From the NCBI GenBank assembly GCA_947489085.1, contig CANLCJ010000002.1, forward strand, positions 1 to 64,000: a stretch of 64,000 nt of DNA, written 5' to 3'. The stretch comes from an uncultured Flavobacteriaceae bacterium. GTDB taxonomy: Bacteria; Bacteroidota; Bacteroidia; Flavobacteriales; Flavobacteriaceae. The stretch's first letter is position 1. Each line of letters opens with the position of its first letter. Shown here piece by piece: positions 27,868-35,866 of the stretch. The position numbers and the translations under genes were made by a program. The notes under the pieces were generated by a model. The model was not told the origin of the DNA. It ran no database searches and saw only the letters and a list, made by a program, of their open reading frames with translations.

Positions 27868-29331
27868 CTATTTTTCTAATTGTTTTAAAATATGGGTTAC
27901 GGTTTTGTAATCGTCGAAATCAAATCTTTCGCCATTTATTTCTTGATAGGTTTCGTGCCCTTTACCTGCTATTAAAATAATATCGTTTTCTTCTGCCAGC
28001 AGACATGCCGTTTTAATAGCTTGTTTTCGATCTACAATTGCTAATGTTTTTTTATAATTTTGAGGTTCTACACCTTTTTCCATTTCCTCTATAATTGCCT
28101 CTGGCTGTTCACTTCTCGGATTATCGCTAGTAAAAATTACTTTTGTGCTTAATGCAGAAGCAATATGTGCCATTTTAGGCCGCTTATCTTTATCTCGATC
28201 TCCACCACAACCCACCACGGTTATTAGTGTTTCATTTTTAGTACGAATGCTGTTTATGGTTTCTAGTACATTTTTTAATGCATCTGGTGTGTGTGCATAA
28301 TCTACAATTGCTGTAATTTTTTTATCGGATACTGTGTATTGAAAACGGCCGCTTACACTTATCAACGCGCTTATCAATTTTAAGATCTCTACTTTTTCTA
28401 GCCCTAAAAGTTCTGCTGTAGCATAAATTGCTAGTACGTTGTAGGCATTAAAATTTCCTATTAAACGCGTCCACACCTCACTTCCATCTATAGATAATAG
28501 CAAGCCACTAAATTCGTTCTCTAAAATTTGTGCTTTATAATTAGCATGGTTTTTTAACGCGTATGTATAGGTTTTTGCTTTGGTATTTTGAAGCATTACT
28601 GCTCCGTTTTTATCGTCTACATTAGAGAGTGCAAAGGCTGTTTTGCCCAAACCATCAAAAAATAGTTTCTTAACATCTCTATACTCTGCAAACGTATTAT
28701 GATAATCTAAATGATCGTGCGTTAAGTTGGTAAATACACCGCCTACAAATGTTAAGCCTTCTGTTCTACTTTGGTGTATTCCATGAGAACTTACTTCCAT
28801 AAAACAATACTCTACACCTGCATTATTCATTAACTTTAAGTAGTTGTTTATACTTAAAGAATCTGGGGTTGTGTGCGTGGCTTTATACTCTACATTATCT
28901 ACTAAAACTTTTACGGTAGACAGTAGTCCTACTTTAAAGCCTGCATTTTTAAAAAGTTGATACAGCAGTGTTGTTACCGTTGTTTTGCCATTTGTTCCTG
29001 TAACGCCTACTAGCTTTAAATTCTCGGATGGCGAACCGTAGTAATTAGCAGCCATAAATGCTAATGCTTTATTGGTGCTTTTTACCTCAACATACGTTAC
29101 ATCTGCTTCTTGAGTTTCTGGTAAGGTCTCGCAAATTACTGCTCTAGCACCTTGAGCTATTGCTTTGTTAATGTAATTATGGCCATCTACCAGCGTTCCT
29201 CTAATAGCCACAAACACGTCGTTAATTTCTACTGCTCTAGAATCGAAATGTATGGCATGCACTGCCACACTTGTATTACCCACTACAGCAGTAATATTAA
29301 CTTTATACAATATATCTTTTAGTATGCTCAC
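27868..29331 (-). CDS. murE: UDP-MurNAc-tripeptide synthetase MurE (meso-DAP type)
   Basis: This cytoplasmic ligase adds the third stem-peptide residue. The P-loop VGVTGTNGKTTVTTL lies at about residues 106-120, and NLTHDHLDYHNTF at about 206-218. The substrate-discriminating motif reads DNPR (within FTSDNPRSEQP, about residues 402-412). DNPR is the meso-diaminopimelate-specific form, so the peptidoglycan should be of the DAP type. The length of 487 aa is normal. Its start overlaps the ftsI stop by 4 bases. Confidence 0.97.
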   Translation of the reverse strand: MSILKDILYKVNITAVVGNTSVAVHAIHFDSRAVEINDVFVAIRGTLVDGHNYINKAIAQGARAVICETLPETQEADVTYVEVKSTNKALAFMAANYYGSPSENLKLVGVTGTNGKTTVTTLLYQLFKNAGFKVGLLSTVKVLVDNVEYKATHTTPDSLSINNYLKLMNNAGVEYCFMEVSSHGIHQSRTEGLTFVGGVFTNLTHDHLDYHNTFAEYRDVKKLFFDGLGKTAFALSNVDDKNGAVMLQNTKAKTYTYALKNHANYKAQILENEFSGLLLSIDGSEVWTRLIGNFNAYNVLAIYATAELLGLEKVEILKLISALISVSGRFQYTVSDKKITAIVDYAHTPDALKNVLETINSIRTKNETLITVVGCGGDRDKDKRPKMAHIASALSTKVIFTSDNPRSEQPEAIIEEMEKGVEPQNYKKTLAIVDRKQAIKTACLLAEENDIILIAGKGHETYQEINGERFDFDDYKTVTHILKQLEK

Positions 29332-31334
29332 GATAGTTCTAAAACAACATTTTGGTTCTTCTTAATTTTTTGGCCTTTTGGTATGGATTGGCTTGCTACA
29401 ACTCCTGCGCCTTTTACCTGTACTTTTAACCCCATGTTCTCTAATAATGCTACGGCATCCATAGTTGGCAACCCTGTAACATCTGGCATTATAGTAAGGT
29501 AGGTTTGCGCTGTTTTGTAGTAGCCCTCAAATTGTTTTTCTACCGCAACGCGTTCTACTTCTAGAGAATTTATTTCGTCTATTAAAGGGGTATCTGTAAA
29601 TATTTTTTGCGCAACGCTTTTAAACACGGGTCCTGAAACGTCTGCGCCATAAAACCCTACTTCTGTACTTGGCTTGTGTATAACCACAATGCAAGAGTAT
29701 TTAGGATTTTCTGTCGGGAAATAGCCTGCAAATGAGGATACATATTTTTTATCGTTTACCCATTTGTGGTAATTTTGATAGTCTGTTCGGGCTGTACCTG
29801 TTTTTCCTGCCATAGAAAAGTTTTTTGAATACATTTTTCGCCCTGTACCTTTTACGACAACATTTTTAAGTATTTCTCGAATCTCTGCTAGAGTTTTATC
29901 GGAACAAATTTTCTCGTTAAGCACCTCTTTTTCAAAAACCTCAATTTCTTTATCGAAAGATTTTACCGATTTTATAAATCTAGGCTTTAGCATTTGCCCA
30001 TCGTTTGCAATGGCATTATAAAATGCTAATGTATGCAGTGGTGTAAGCTGTAAATTGTAGCCATAGGCCATAGATGGTAGCGCATTTTTACTCCATATTT
30101 TATCTCCCGGCTTTGGTATTATTGGTTTGCCCTCTCCTATTATCGGAATATCTAACGTATCGTTTAAACCCCAGCTATTTATTTTGTCGATAAACTTTTG
30201 CGGTGTTTTTGCGTAATTATCATCAATAATAGTTGCCAAACCAATATTTGAAGATACCTCTAAGGCTCGTGCTACAGATATTTTGCCATGCCCTCTGGAG
30301 TCTCTTATTGTACGTCCATAAAAACGTTTAGATCCCTTACCGGTATCTACCACGGTTGCTGTATCTACCACTTTATCTTCTAAAGCTGCAACTAGTGCCA
30401 TAACTTTAAATGTAGATCCTGGCTCATGAGATTCTCCTACTGCGTAATTTAATTTTTCGTAGTATGTTCCTTTTCGGGTTCTTCCTAGATTAGAAATGGC
30501 TTTTATCTCTCCTGTTTTCACCTCCATTACTACAACACAACCGTGTTCTGCCTTGTACAATTCCAGTTGGCGTAACAGAGCATGGTGTGCTATGTCTTGA
30601 ATATTTACATCTATCGTTGTGTAAACATCTAGGCCATCTTTGGGTTCTATCTTATTATAGTCTATTATTGGCTTCCATTGGTTTTTACCAATTTGTTGTT
30701 TTGCATGCTTACCATTGGTACCTCGTAAATATTTTACACCAAAAGCACCATCTATCCCTGGTCGTGTAATATGCCCTTTTTCATCAATGCGCTCGTAACC
30801 TATTGTACGTTCCGCAATAGCTCCCATAGGATGCTCGCGCTTTGTTTTTTGCTCTACTATTAACCCTCCTCTAAAAGGACTCACGTTTAATAGTGGAAAT
30901 GTTCGAAAACGCAAATATTCCGAATACCCTAAATTTCTAGCTAAAAGCAAGTATCTGTTTTTGTTTGCTCTTGCTCTTCGTAATGTTTTTTGATAATATA
31001 AAGACGATCGTTTGTTAAAGAATTTAGACAGCGAATCGCTTAAAGGTTTCAAGTTTTTCTCAAAACGTTGCGTAGATGGCGTTAATGCATCGAAACGAAT
31101 ATCGTACTTAGGCACCGAAGTGGCCAAGAGGTTACCGTTGGCAGAGTACAGATTTCCTCTATTTGCTGGAATAACAAAATCTTTAACAATACGCTCACTT
31201 GCTTTTGCCCTATAAGCATCTCCTTGCACAAATTGAATGTTTGCAAGTTTTACCATAACAGCTATTCCGAACAGAAACATACATCCTGCTACAAAATACA
31301 ATCTATTTAATATGTTCTTCTCTGTTACTGCCAA
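29328..31334 (-). CDS. ftsI: Septal transpeptidase FtsI (PBP3) with C-terminal PASTA domain
   Basis: This class B penicillin-binding protein cross-links septal peptidoglycan. One N-terminal transmembrane segment (about residues 10-30) is followed by the PBP dimerisation domain. The transpeptidase domain carries the three active-site motifs: STFK (in HEPGSTFKVMAL, about 305-316), SSN (about 357-359) and KTGT (in MAGKTGTART, about 505-514). A PASTA domain occupies about residues 608-668, from MPDVTGLP to the end. The E. coli enzyme lacks this domain, but it is common in this phylum. It is coupled to murE by a 4-base overlap and lies 10 bases after the ftsL-like gene. Confidence 0.96.
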   Translation of the reverse strand: MAVTEKNILNRLYFVAGCMFLFGIAVMVKLANIQFVQGDAYRAKASERIVKDFVIPANRGNLYSANGNLLATSVPKYDIRFDALTPSTQRFEKNLKPLSDSLSKFFNKRSSLYYQKTLRRARANKNRYLLLARNLGYSEYLRFRTFPLLNVSPFRGGLIVEQKTKREHPMGAIAERTIGYERIDEKGHITRPGIDGAFGVKYLRGTNGKHAKQQIGKNQWKPIIDYNKIEPKDGLDVYTTIDVNIQDIAHHALLRQLELYKAEHGCVVVMEVKTGEIKAISNLGRTRKGTYYEKLNYAVGESHEPGSTFKVMALVAALEDKVVDTATVVDTGKGSKRFYGRTIRDSRGHGKISVARALEVSSNIGLATIIDDNYAKTPQKFIDKINSWGLNDTLDIPIIGEGKPIIPKPGDKIWSKNALPSMAYGYNLQLTPLHTLAFYNAIANDGQMLKPRFIKSVKSFDKEIEVFEKEVLNEKICSDKTLAEIREILKNVVVKGTGRKMYSKNFSMAGKTGTARTDYQNYHKWVNDKKYVSSFAGYFPTENPKYSCIVVIHKPSTEVGFYGADVSGPVFKSVAQKIFTDTPLIDEINSLEVERVAVEKQFEGYYKTAQTYLTIMPDVTGLPTMDAVALLENMGLKVQVKGAGVVASQSIPKGQKIKKNQNVVLELS

Positions 31335-31344
31335 ATCTAGAACC

Positions 31345-31662
31345 TTATTGTTTTGGTTTAACTATTATTTTTTGGGGCGGTATAACCGATGGTTTCAACC
31401 CTTTTGTTTTCATTTTAACGACTACTGCAGATTCCATTTTTAACCGCATTAAGCGAGAACGTCCATCTACAAACGCAGACCTCATTTCCTTTACTTCATT
31501 GGTTAGTTTTGCAATATCGTGTACTTTCTTATCTGCACTGTGCGAACTTGCTATCATAACTATTGCCAAAACAGAAATAAATATGATGATGCGCCAGTTT
31601 TTAAAAGCATCATCACTTACTAAAAATGTTCCTTTTAATATGTTAAATATCTTTTTCTTCAT
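31345..31662 (-). CDS. FtsL-like cell division protein
   Basis: This is a 105-aa bitopic membrane protein: a short cytoplasmic N-terminus, one hydrophobic segment at about residues 25-41, then a heptad-patterned periplasmic stretch (about 45-80) and a Lys/Pro-rich tail. The position between rsmH and ftsI and the topology match FtsL, which recruits FtsW/FtsI with FtsQ and FtsB. FtsL proteins share almost no sequence identity, so the call rests on context and architecture. It is 1 base from rsmH and 10 bases from ftsI. Confidence 0.85.
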   Translation of the reverse strand: MKKKIFNILKGTFLVSDDAFKNWRIIIFISVLAIVMIASSHSADKKVHDIAKLTNEVKEMRSAFVDGRSRLMRLKMESAVVVKMKTKGLKPSVIPPQKIIVKPKQ

Positions 31663-31663
31663 C

Positions 31664-32563
31664 TTAAGACAGCTTCTCTGCTACTCTTAATTTCGCACTT
31701 CTTGCTCTATTATTCTGCTTAATTTCTTCTTTTGCGGGCACTATAAGCCCTCCTACTTTTTTTAAAGGCACTTCAAAGTTTCCAAACATATCGCGTTCGG
31801 GCTCTCCTTCAAACAAACCATTCCTAATAAAACGCTTTACCAACCTATCCTCTAAAGAGTGGTAAGAAATAAAGCTTAAGCGTCCTTTTTCGACTAAAAG
31901 CTCTGGCATTTGCAACAAAAACTCTTTTAACACTTCTATTTCTTGGTTTACCTCTATACGAATGGCTTGATATATTTGCGCCAGTATTTTGTTTTCATGC
32001 CTTGGTGATAAAAACTTTTTTAACACTTGCTTTAATTGCGCACTGGTAATAATTGGCTCATTTTCTCTATGCGCTACTATTAATCTTGCCATAGCTGGCG
32101 CCGCTCTTAACTCTCCGTATTGGGCAAACACTTGCCGCAATTGTTCCTCCTCATAGGTATTAACCACATCGTAAGCAGATAGTGCTCCATCTTGATTCAT
32201 TCGCATATCCAATTTAGCTTCGAATCGGGTAGAAAACCCTCTTTCTGCAACATCGAATTGATGAGACGACACTCCAAAATCTGCTAAAACACCATCTACC
32301 TGCTTTACGCCGTAAAACCTTAAAAATCGTCTTACATACCTAAAGTTTTCGTGTATTAACACAAAACGCTCATCGTCTATAGCATTTGCTAGTGCATCTT
32401 TATCTTGATCGAAAGCGTACAACCTTCCGTTTTTACCCAAGTGCCTCAAAATCTCTTTACTATGCCCTCCTCCACCGAAGGTAACATCAACGTAAATTCC
32501 GTCTGGCTTTATATTTAATCCCCCAACGGTTTCTTTTAATAATACTGGATTATGATAACTCAT
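31664..32563 (-). CDS. rsmH: 16S rRNA (cytosine(1402)-N4)-methyltransferase RsmH
   Basis: This SAM-dependent enzyme (formerly MraW) N4-methylates C1402 in the 16S rRNA P site. The N-terminus YHNPVLLKETVGGL is diagnostic. The SAM-binding loop VDVTFGGGGHSKEIL lies at about residues 24-38, LADFGVSSHQFD at about 94-105, and ISYHSLEDRLVKRF near 236-249. The length of 299 aa is typical. It overlaps the 3' end of mraZ by 14 bases, so it is translationally coupled to the cluster's regulator. Confidence 0.97.
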   Translation of the reverse strand: MSYHNPVLLKETVGGLNIKPDGIYVDVTFGGGGHSKEILRHLGKNGRLYAFDQDKDALANAIDDERFVLIHENFRYVRRFLRFYGVKQVDGVLADFGVSSHQFDVAERGFSTRFEAKLDMRMNQDGALSAYDVVNTYEEEQLRQVFAQYGELRAAPAMARLIVAHRENEPIITSAQLKQVLKKFLSPRHENKILAQIYQAIRIEVNQEIEVLKEFLLQMPELLVEKGRLSFISYHSLEDRLVKRFIRNGLFEGEPERDMFGNFEVPLKKVGGLIVPAKEEIKQNNRARSAKLRVAEKLS

Positions 32564-33017
32564 CGTCTTCGTCTTGTCCCATTACTTCTTCTGCTAAATC
32601 TGCAAAGTCTAAAGCAGCATCGTCTATCGCTTCTTCATACAGATCTTTATCCCATATTTCTATAATATTTATAGAAGGCGAAATCACTACATCCTTAGAA
32701 ATACTCGCAAATACGGTTAAATCTTTTGGTATTAACAATCTGCCATTGGCATCCACCTCAACCATTCTTGCACCCGCACTAAATCTTCTAATAAAATCAT
32801 TGTTCTTTTTTTTAAACCTATTCAACTTATTCATCTTCTGCATTAACAACTGCCACTCTGCCATTGGATACAATTCCAGACATTTTTGAAACACAGATCT
32901 CCGCAATACGAATCCACTTTCAATAATAGGCGAGAGCTGTTTTTTCATCCCAGCAGGAATCATCATACGCCCTTTCGCATCAACTTTACAATTGTATGTC
33001 CCTATTAATGAATGCAA
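32550..33017 (-). CDS. mraZ: Division/cell wall cluster transcriptional regulator MraZ
   Basis: MraZ is a DNA-binding protein with two SpoVT/AbrB-like halves. Each half here has its conserved core: GTYNCKVDAKGRMMIP near the start and MVEVDANGRLLIP in the middle. I set the start at TTG 33017 (155 aa, the usual family length). The frame is open upstream to an ATG at 33158, but that 47-residue extension is not MraZ-like and its DNA contains three regular AAAGTGG boxes and two TATATTTG promoter elements. A start there would therefore put the operator inside the gene. MraZ regulates the dcw promoter in E. coli and Mycoplasma, and autoregulation is likely here. It overlaps rsmH by 14 bases. Confidence 0.92.
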   Translation of the reverse strand: MHSLIGTYNCKVDAKGRMMIPAGMKKQLSPIIESGFVLRRSVFQKCLELYPMAEWQLLMQKMNKLNRFKKKNNDFIRRFSAGARMVEVDANGRLLIPKDLTVFASISKDVVISPSINIIEIWDKDLYEEAIDDAALDFADLAEEVMGQDEDDELS

Positions 33018-33049
33018 TGGAATAGATTTAAACTTAAGCCTTTCAAATT

Positions 33050-33096
33050 CAAATATATCGAAAAATTTACCACTTTTTACCACTTTATACCACTTT
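33050..33096 (-). promoter_or_regulatory. MraZ operator boxes next to a TAnnTTTG promoter
   Basis: Read on the minus strand, AAAGTGG occurs three times (33096-33090, 33086-33080, 33076-33070) at exactly 10-bp, one-helix-turn spacing. It matches the AAAGTG(T/G)N3 boxes known to bind MraZ in Mycoplasma. Just downstream is TATATTTG (33057-33050), a Bacteroidota -7 element that would start RNA near 33043. The boxes would then cover about -27 to -53. This is likely the dcw cluster's control site. Confidence 0.85.
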
Positions 33097-33125
33097 GTTA
33101 ATAAATTTTCGATCAGTGGTAATCG

Positions 33126-33133
33126 CAAATATA
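33126..33133 (-). promoter_or_regulatory. Distal candidate -7 element for the dcw cluster
   Basis: TATATTTG on the minus strand fits TAnnTTTG. No good TTG -33 partner is visible. RNA starting here (about 33119) would carry the MraZ boxes in its leader. It is an alternative or additional promoter to the one at 33050-33057. Confidence 0.45.
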
Positions 33134-33254
33134 GTTTTCCGACATATTTTGGAAACATTACTTTATTTCCAGATAATTAGAGTTCTAACAAGATGTTAAT
33201 AATGCGTTTAAGTAAGAATAAAGTAAATCTTTACATCTGAAATAATTAAAAACC

Positions 33255-33283
33255 TTGAAATATGAATGATTTAACTATATTTG
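33255..33283 (+). promoter_or_regulatory. Promoter of the alpha/beta hydrolase-engB unit
   Basis: TTG (33255-33257) and TATATTTG (33276-33283) are 18 bp apart, close to the Bacteroidota TTG-N19-20-TAnnTTTG pattern. Transcription would start near 33290. It diverges from the dcw promoter, about 200 bp away. Confidence 0.65.
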
Positions 33284-33295
33284 TTTTGTTAGGAA

Positions 33296-34078
33296 ATGGA
33301 CGAACTTAGATTAATGAGGTATAGTTTAAAAAAAGAGAAAGACTACAGTTACATAGAGGTTGGCGAAGGTACACCAATCATCGTGCTACATGGTTTAATG
33401 GGTGGCTTAAGTAATTTTGAAGCGGTAAAATCCTTTTTTAGCGTTAATGGCTACAAGGTTATTATTCCAGAACTTCCTATTTATTCCATGTCGCTTTTAA
33501 AAACCAATGTAAAAACGTTTGCAAATTATTTGCATGATTTTATAGAATTTAAAGGTTTCGACGAAGTTATCTTACTAGGAAATTCTCTTGGTGGGCATAT
33601 TGGCCTGTACCATACTAAACTTTATCCTGAAAAGGTTAAAGGTTTAGTAATTACTGGTAGTTCTGGCTTGTACGAAAGTGCAATGGGTGGTGGTTATACC
33701 AAACGCAGCGACTACGAGGTAATGAAGAAAAAAGCGCAGGAAGTATTTTACGATCCTGAGGTTGCTACTAAAGAAATTGTAGACGAGGTTTACGCTACTG
33801 TAAACGATAGAAATAAATTGGTAAAAACTGTGGCTATTGCAAAAAGTGCAATACGACATAATATGGCTAGCGATTTACCAAACATGAATATACCTACATG
33901 TATTATTTGGGGTAAAAACGATAATGTTACGCCTCCTGAAGTTGCTGAAGAGTTCCAGAAATTACTTCCAGATGCAGATTTATTTTGGATTGACAAGTGT
34001 GGACATGCCGCTATGATGGAGCATCCTGATGAGTTTAATCGTATTCTACACGAATGGCTTATTAAACGAGAGCTTTAA
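33296..34078 (+). CDS. Alpha/beta-fold hydrolase
   Basis: This is a 260-aa cytoplasmic serine hydrolase of unknown substrate. The oxyanion region HGLMGG lies at about residues 32-37. The nucleophile elbow is GNSLGGH (Ser near 100). The acid is the Asp in GKNDNVTPPE (about residues 205-214) and the catalytic His is in CGHAAMMEHP (about 238-247). The first ATG (33296) gives a leader of only a few bases from the predicted promoter. ATG 33314 (MRYSLKK) is a credible alternative start. It is followed 24 bases later by engB, and this pairing is usual beside mraZ in flavobacteria. Confidence 0.9.
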   Translation: MDELRLMRYSLKKEKDYSYIEVGEGTPIIVLHGLMGGLSNFEAVKSFFSVNGYKVIIPELPIYSMSLLKTNVKTFANYLHDFIEFKGFDEVILLGNSLGGHIGLYHTKLYPEKVKGLVITGSSGLYESAMGGGYTKRSDYEVMKKKAQEVFYDPEVATKEIVDEVYATVNDRNKLVKTVAIAKSAIRHNMASDLPNMNIPTCIIWGKNDNVTPPEVAEEFQKLLPDADLFWIDKCGHAAMMEHPDEFNRILHEWLIKREL

Positions 34079-34102
34079 CTATTACAGTAAACACCTTTAT
34101 AT

Positions 34103-34705
34103 ATGCATATTAAGTCTGCAGAATTTGTAGTTAGCAATTCTGATGTTATGAAATGCCCAAACAGCAGCCTTCCTGAGTATGCGTTTATAGGTAGAAGTAA
34201 TGTTGGAAAATCGTCGTTAATTAATATGCTTACTGGGCGTAAGAGCCTTGCAAAGACCTCTGGAAAACCCGGAAAAACACAACTCATTAACCATTTTTTA
34301 ATCAACAAAAACTGGCATTTGGTAGATTTACCTGGTTATGGCTACGCTAGAGTGTCCAAATCTTCAAAAAAAACATTTCAAAAATTTATAACACAATACT
34401 TTAGCAACAGAACACAGCTAGTAACTGCTTTTGTTTTGGTTGATATTCGCCACGAACCACAGCCTATAGACCTTGATTTTATGCAGTGGCTTGGTGAAAA
34501 TCAAATTCCTTTTTCTATAATTTTTACCAAAGCAGATAAGCTAAAACCCAAAGCTATTGAGAACCATGTTAAGGCTTACGAGCTTATTCTTTTAGAGTTT
34601 TGGGAGGAAATGCCCAATTATTTTATAACATCTTCTCCTAAAACAATTGGCAATAAAGAGGTTTTACAATATATCGATACGCTTAATACTAATATGAAGC
34701 TCTAA
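34103..34705 (+). CDS. engB: Ribosome biogenesis GTPase EngB (YsxC/YihA)
   Basis: This small TRAFAC GTPase is needed for 50S subunit maturation. All five G motifs are visible: G1 GRSNVGKSSLIN (about residues 30-41), G2 Thr in SGKPGKTQ (about 53-60), G3 DLPGYGYA (about 74-81), G4 TKADK (about 141-145) and G5 TSS (about 174-176). The length of 200 aa is standard. It is probably co-transcribed with the upstream hydrolase. Confidence 0.96.
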   Translation: MHIKSAEFVVSNSDVMKCPNSSLPEYAFIGRSNVGKSSLINMLTGRKSLAKTSGKPGKTQLINHFLINKNWHLVDLPGYGYARVSKSSKKTFQKFITQYFSNRTQLVTAFVLVDIRHEPQPIDLDFMQWLGENQIPFSIIFTKADKLKPKAIENHVKAYELILLEFWEEMPNYFITSSPKTIGNKEVLQYIDTLNTNMKL

Positions 34706-34728
34706 GTATTTCTTTAAATGCTGTTTTC

Positions 34729-34748
34729 AATTTAGGCTCCTAAATTTG
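34729..34748 (+). promoter_or_regulatory. Weak hairpin and candidate -7 element between engB and the dehydrogenase gene
   Basis: AATTTAG-GCTC-CTAAATT can fold into a 7-bp stem followed by TGTTTTATTTT, a possible weak terminator for engB. The 3' arm overlaps TAAATTTG (34741-34748), a TAnnTTTG match that could start the next gene's RNA near 34755. No -33 TTG is visible. Either role, or neither, is possible. Confidence 0.35.
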
Positions 34749-34816
34749 TTTTATTTTAGTTCGCTTGGTCTCTCAGGTTGTTTTTACTTATCTTTTATGC
34801 TTTAAACTTAAAAACA

Positions 34817-35830
34817 ATGAGTACAATACGCATTCAACAAAAAGACATGACATCTATACTTTTAGATGTACTGCTTAAGCAAAATATACTGCCTGAAAAA
34901 GCGAAAATATTGGCTCATGTTTTTACTGAAAATTCGCTATGCGGTGTTACCTCTCATGGTATAAATCGCGTTCCTTTGCTCATTGAATACATAAACAAAA
35001 ACTTAATAGATATTCACGCTTCTGCAACAAAAAGTGAATGCTTTGGTGCTATCGAGCGCTGGGATGGCAATAATGGCCTAGGTGTTGCCAATGCTGTTAC
35101 ATGTACCGATAGAGCTGTAACTCTGGCTAAAACTCACGGTATGGGTATTGTTGCTATTAAAAACACAAACCACTGGATGCGTGGCGGGTATTATGGTTGG
35201 CAGGCCGCTAATTCAGATTGTATTTCTATATTATTTACTAATACTAAGCCTAATATGCCTGCATGGGGTGGTAAAGAATTAAGGTTAGGTAATAATCCTT
35301 TTATCATCTCCATTCCTAGACCAGAGGGCCATGTTGTTTTAGATATGGCGGTTTCTCAATATGCATTTGGAAAAATTAACGATTATAAGTTGAAAGGTGA
35401 AAAATTACCTTATAATGGTGGCTGGGATAATGATGATAATTTGACTAAAGACCCTAATACCATTCTTAAAACACAACGCGCATTACCTATGGGCTTATGG
35501 AAAGGCTCTGCACTTTCTATAGTACTAGACATGTTAGCTACTGTACTCTCTTCAGGAAAATCAACTTATAAATTGGGTTTAAAACCATACGAAACTGGTG
35601 TATCTCAAGTTTTTTTATGCATCCATAAAGAAACTTTAGGAGACTCTAATTTGCAAGACGCATTAATAAATGAAATTATAGATTTTACGCATAGCGCAAC
35701 ACCTTTAAACAGTAATACAAAAACCTATTATCCTGGAGAACGTGCCTTGAACACACGTAATATCAATTTAGAAAAAGGCATTCCTGTACACACGACAGTT
35801 TGGAATACCATTTTGGATTTGGCAAAATAG
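34817..35830 (+). CDS. Ldh-family (malate/L-lactate/ureidoglycolate) NAD(P)-dependent dehydrogenase
   Basis: This 337-aa cytoplasmic oxidoreductase belongs to the LDH2/MDH2 family, whose members reduce or oxidise 2-oxo/2-hydroxy acids. It does not belong to the classical Rossmann LDHs. Family marks are TSHGINRVPLL (about residues 42-52), the KNTNHWMRGGYYGWQA stretch (about 115-130) with the conserved His, and VLDMAVSQYAFGKI (about 174-187). I start at ATG 34817 (MSTIRIQQKDM). The upstream ATG at 34778 adds a hydrophobic 13-residue stretch not expected in this cytoplasmic family. Overall it resembles 2,3-diketogulonate reductase-type enzymes, but the substrate cannot be told from sequence. Confidence 0.88.
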   Translation: MSTIRIQQKDMTSILLDVLLKQNILPEKAKILAHVFTENSLCGVTSHGINRVPLLIEYINKNLIDIHASATKSECFGAIERWDGNNGLGVANAVTCTDRAVTLAKTHGMGIVAIKNTNHWMRGGYYGWQAANSDCISILFTNTKPNMPAWGGKELRLGNNPFIISIPRPEGHVVLDMAVSQYAFGKINDYKLKGEKLPYNGGWDNDDNLTKDPNTILKTQRALPMGLWKGSALSIVLDMLATVLSSGKSTYKLGLKPYETGVSQVFLCIHKETLGDSNLQDALINEIIDFTHSATPLNSNTKTYYPGERALNTRNINLEKGIPVHTTVWNTILDLAK

Positions 35831-35866
35831 TTTTTACCAGCAGTAGTATTCTCGTATTTTGTTCTA

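Noticed and set aside
33018-33158. 47-residue N-terminal extension of MraZ from ATG 33158
   Set aside because: It is not MraZ-like, exceeds the family length and would place the operator boxes and -7 elements inside the coding region.
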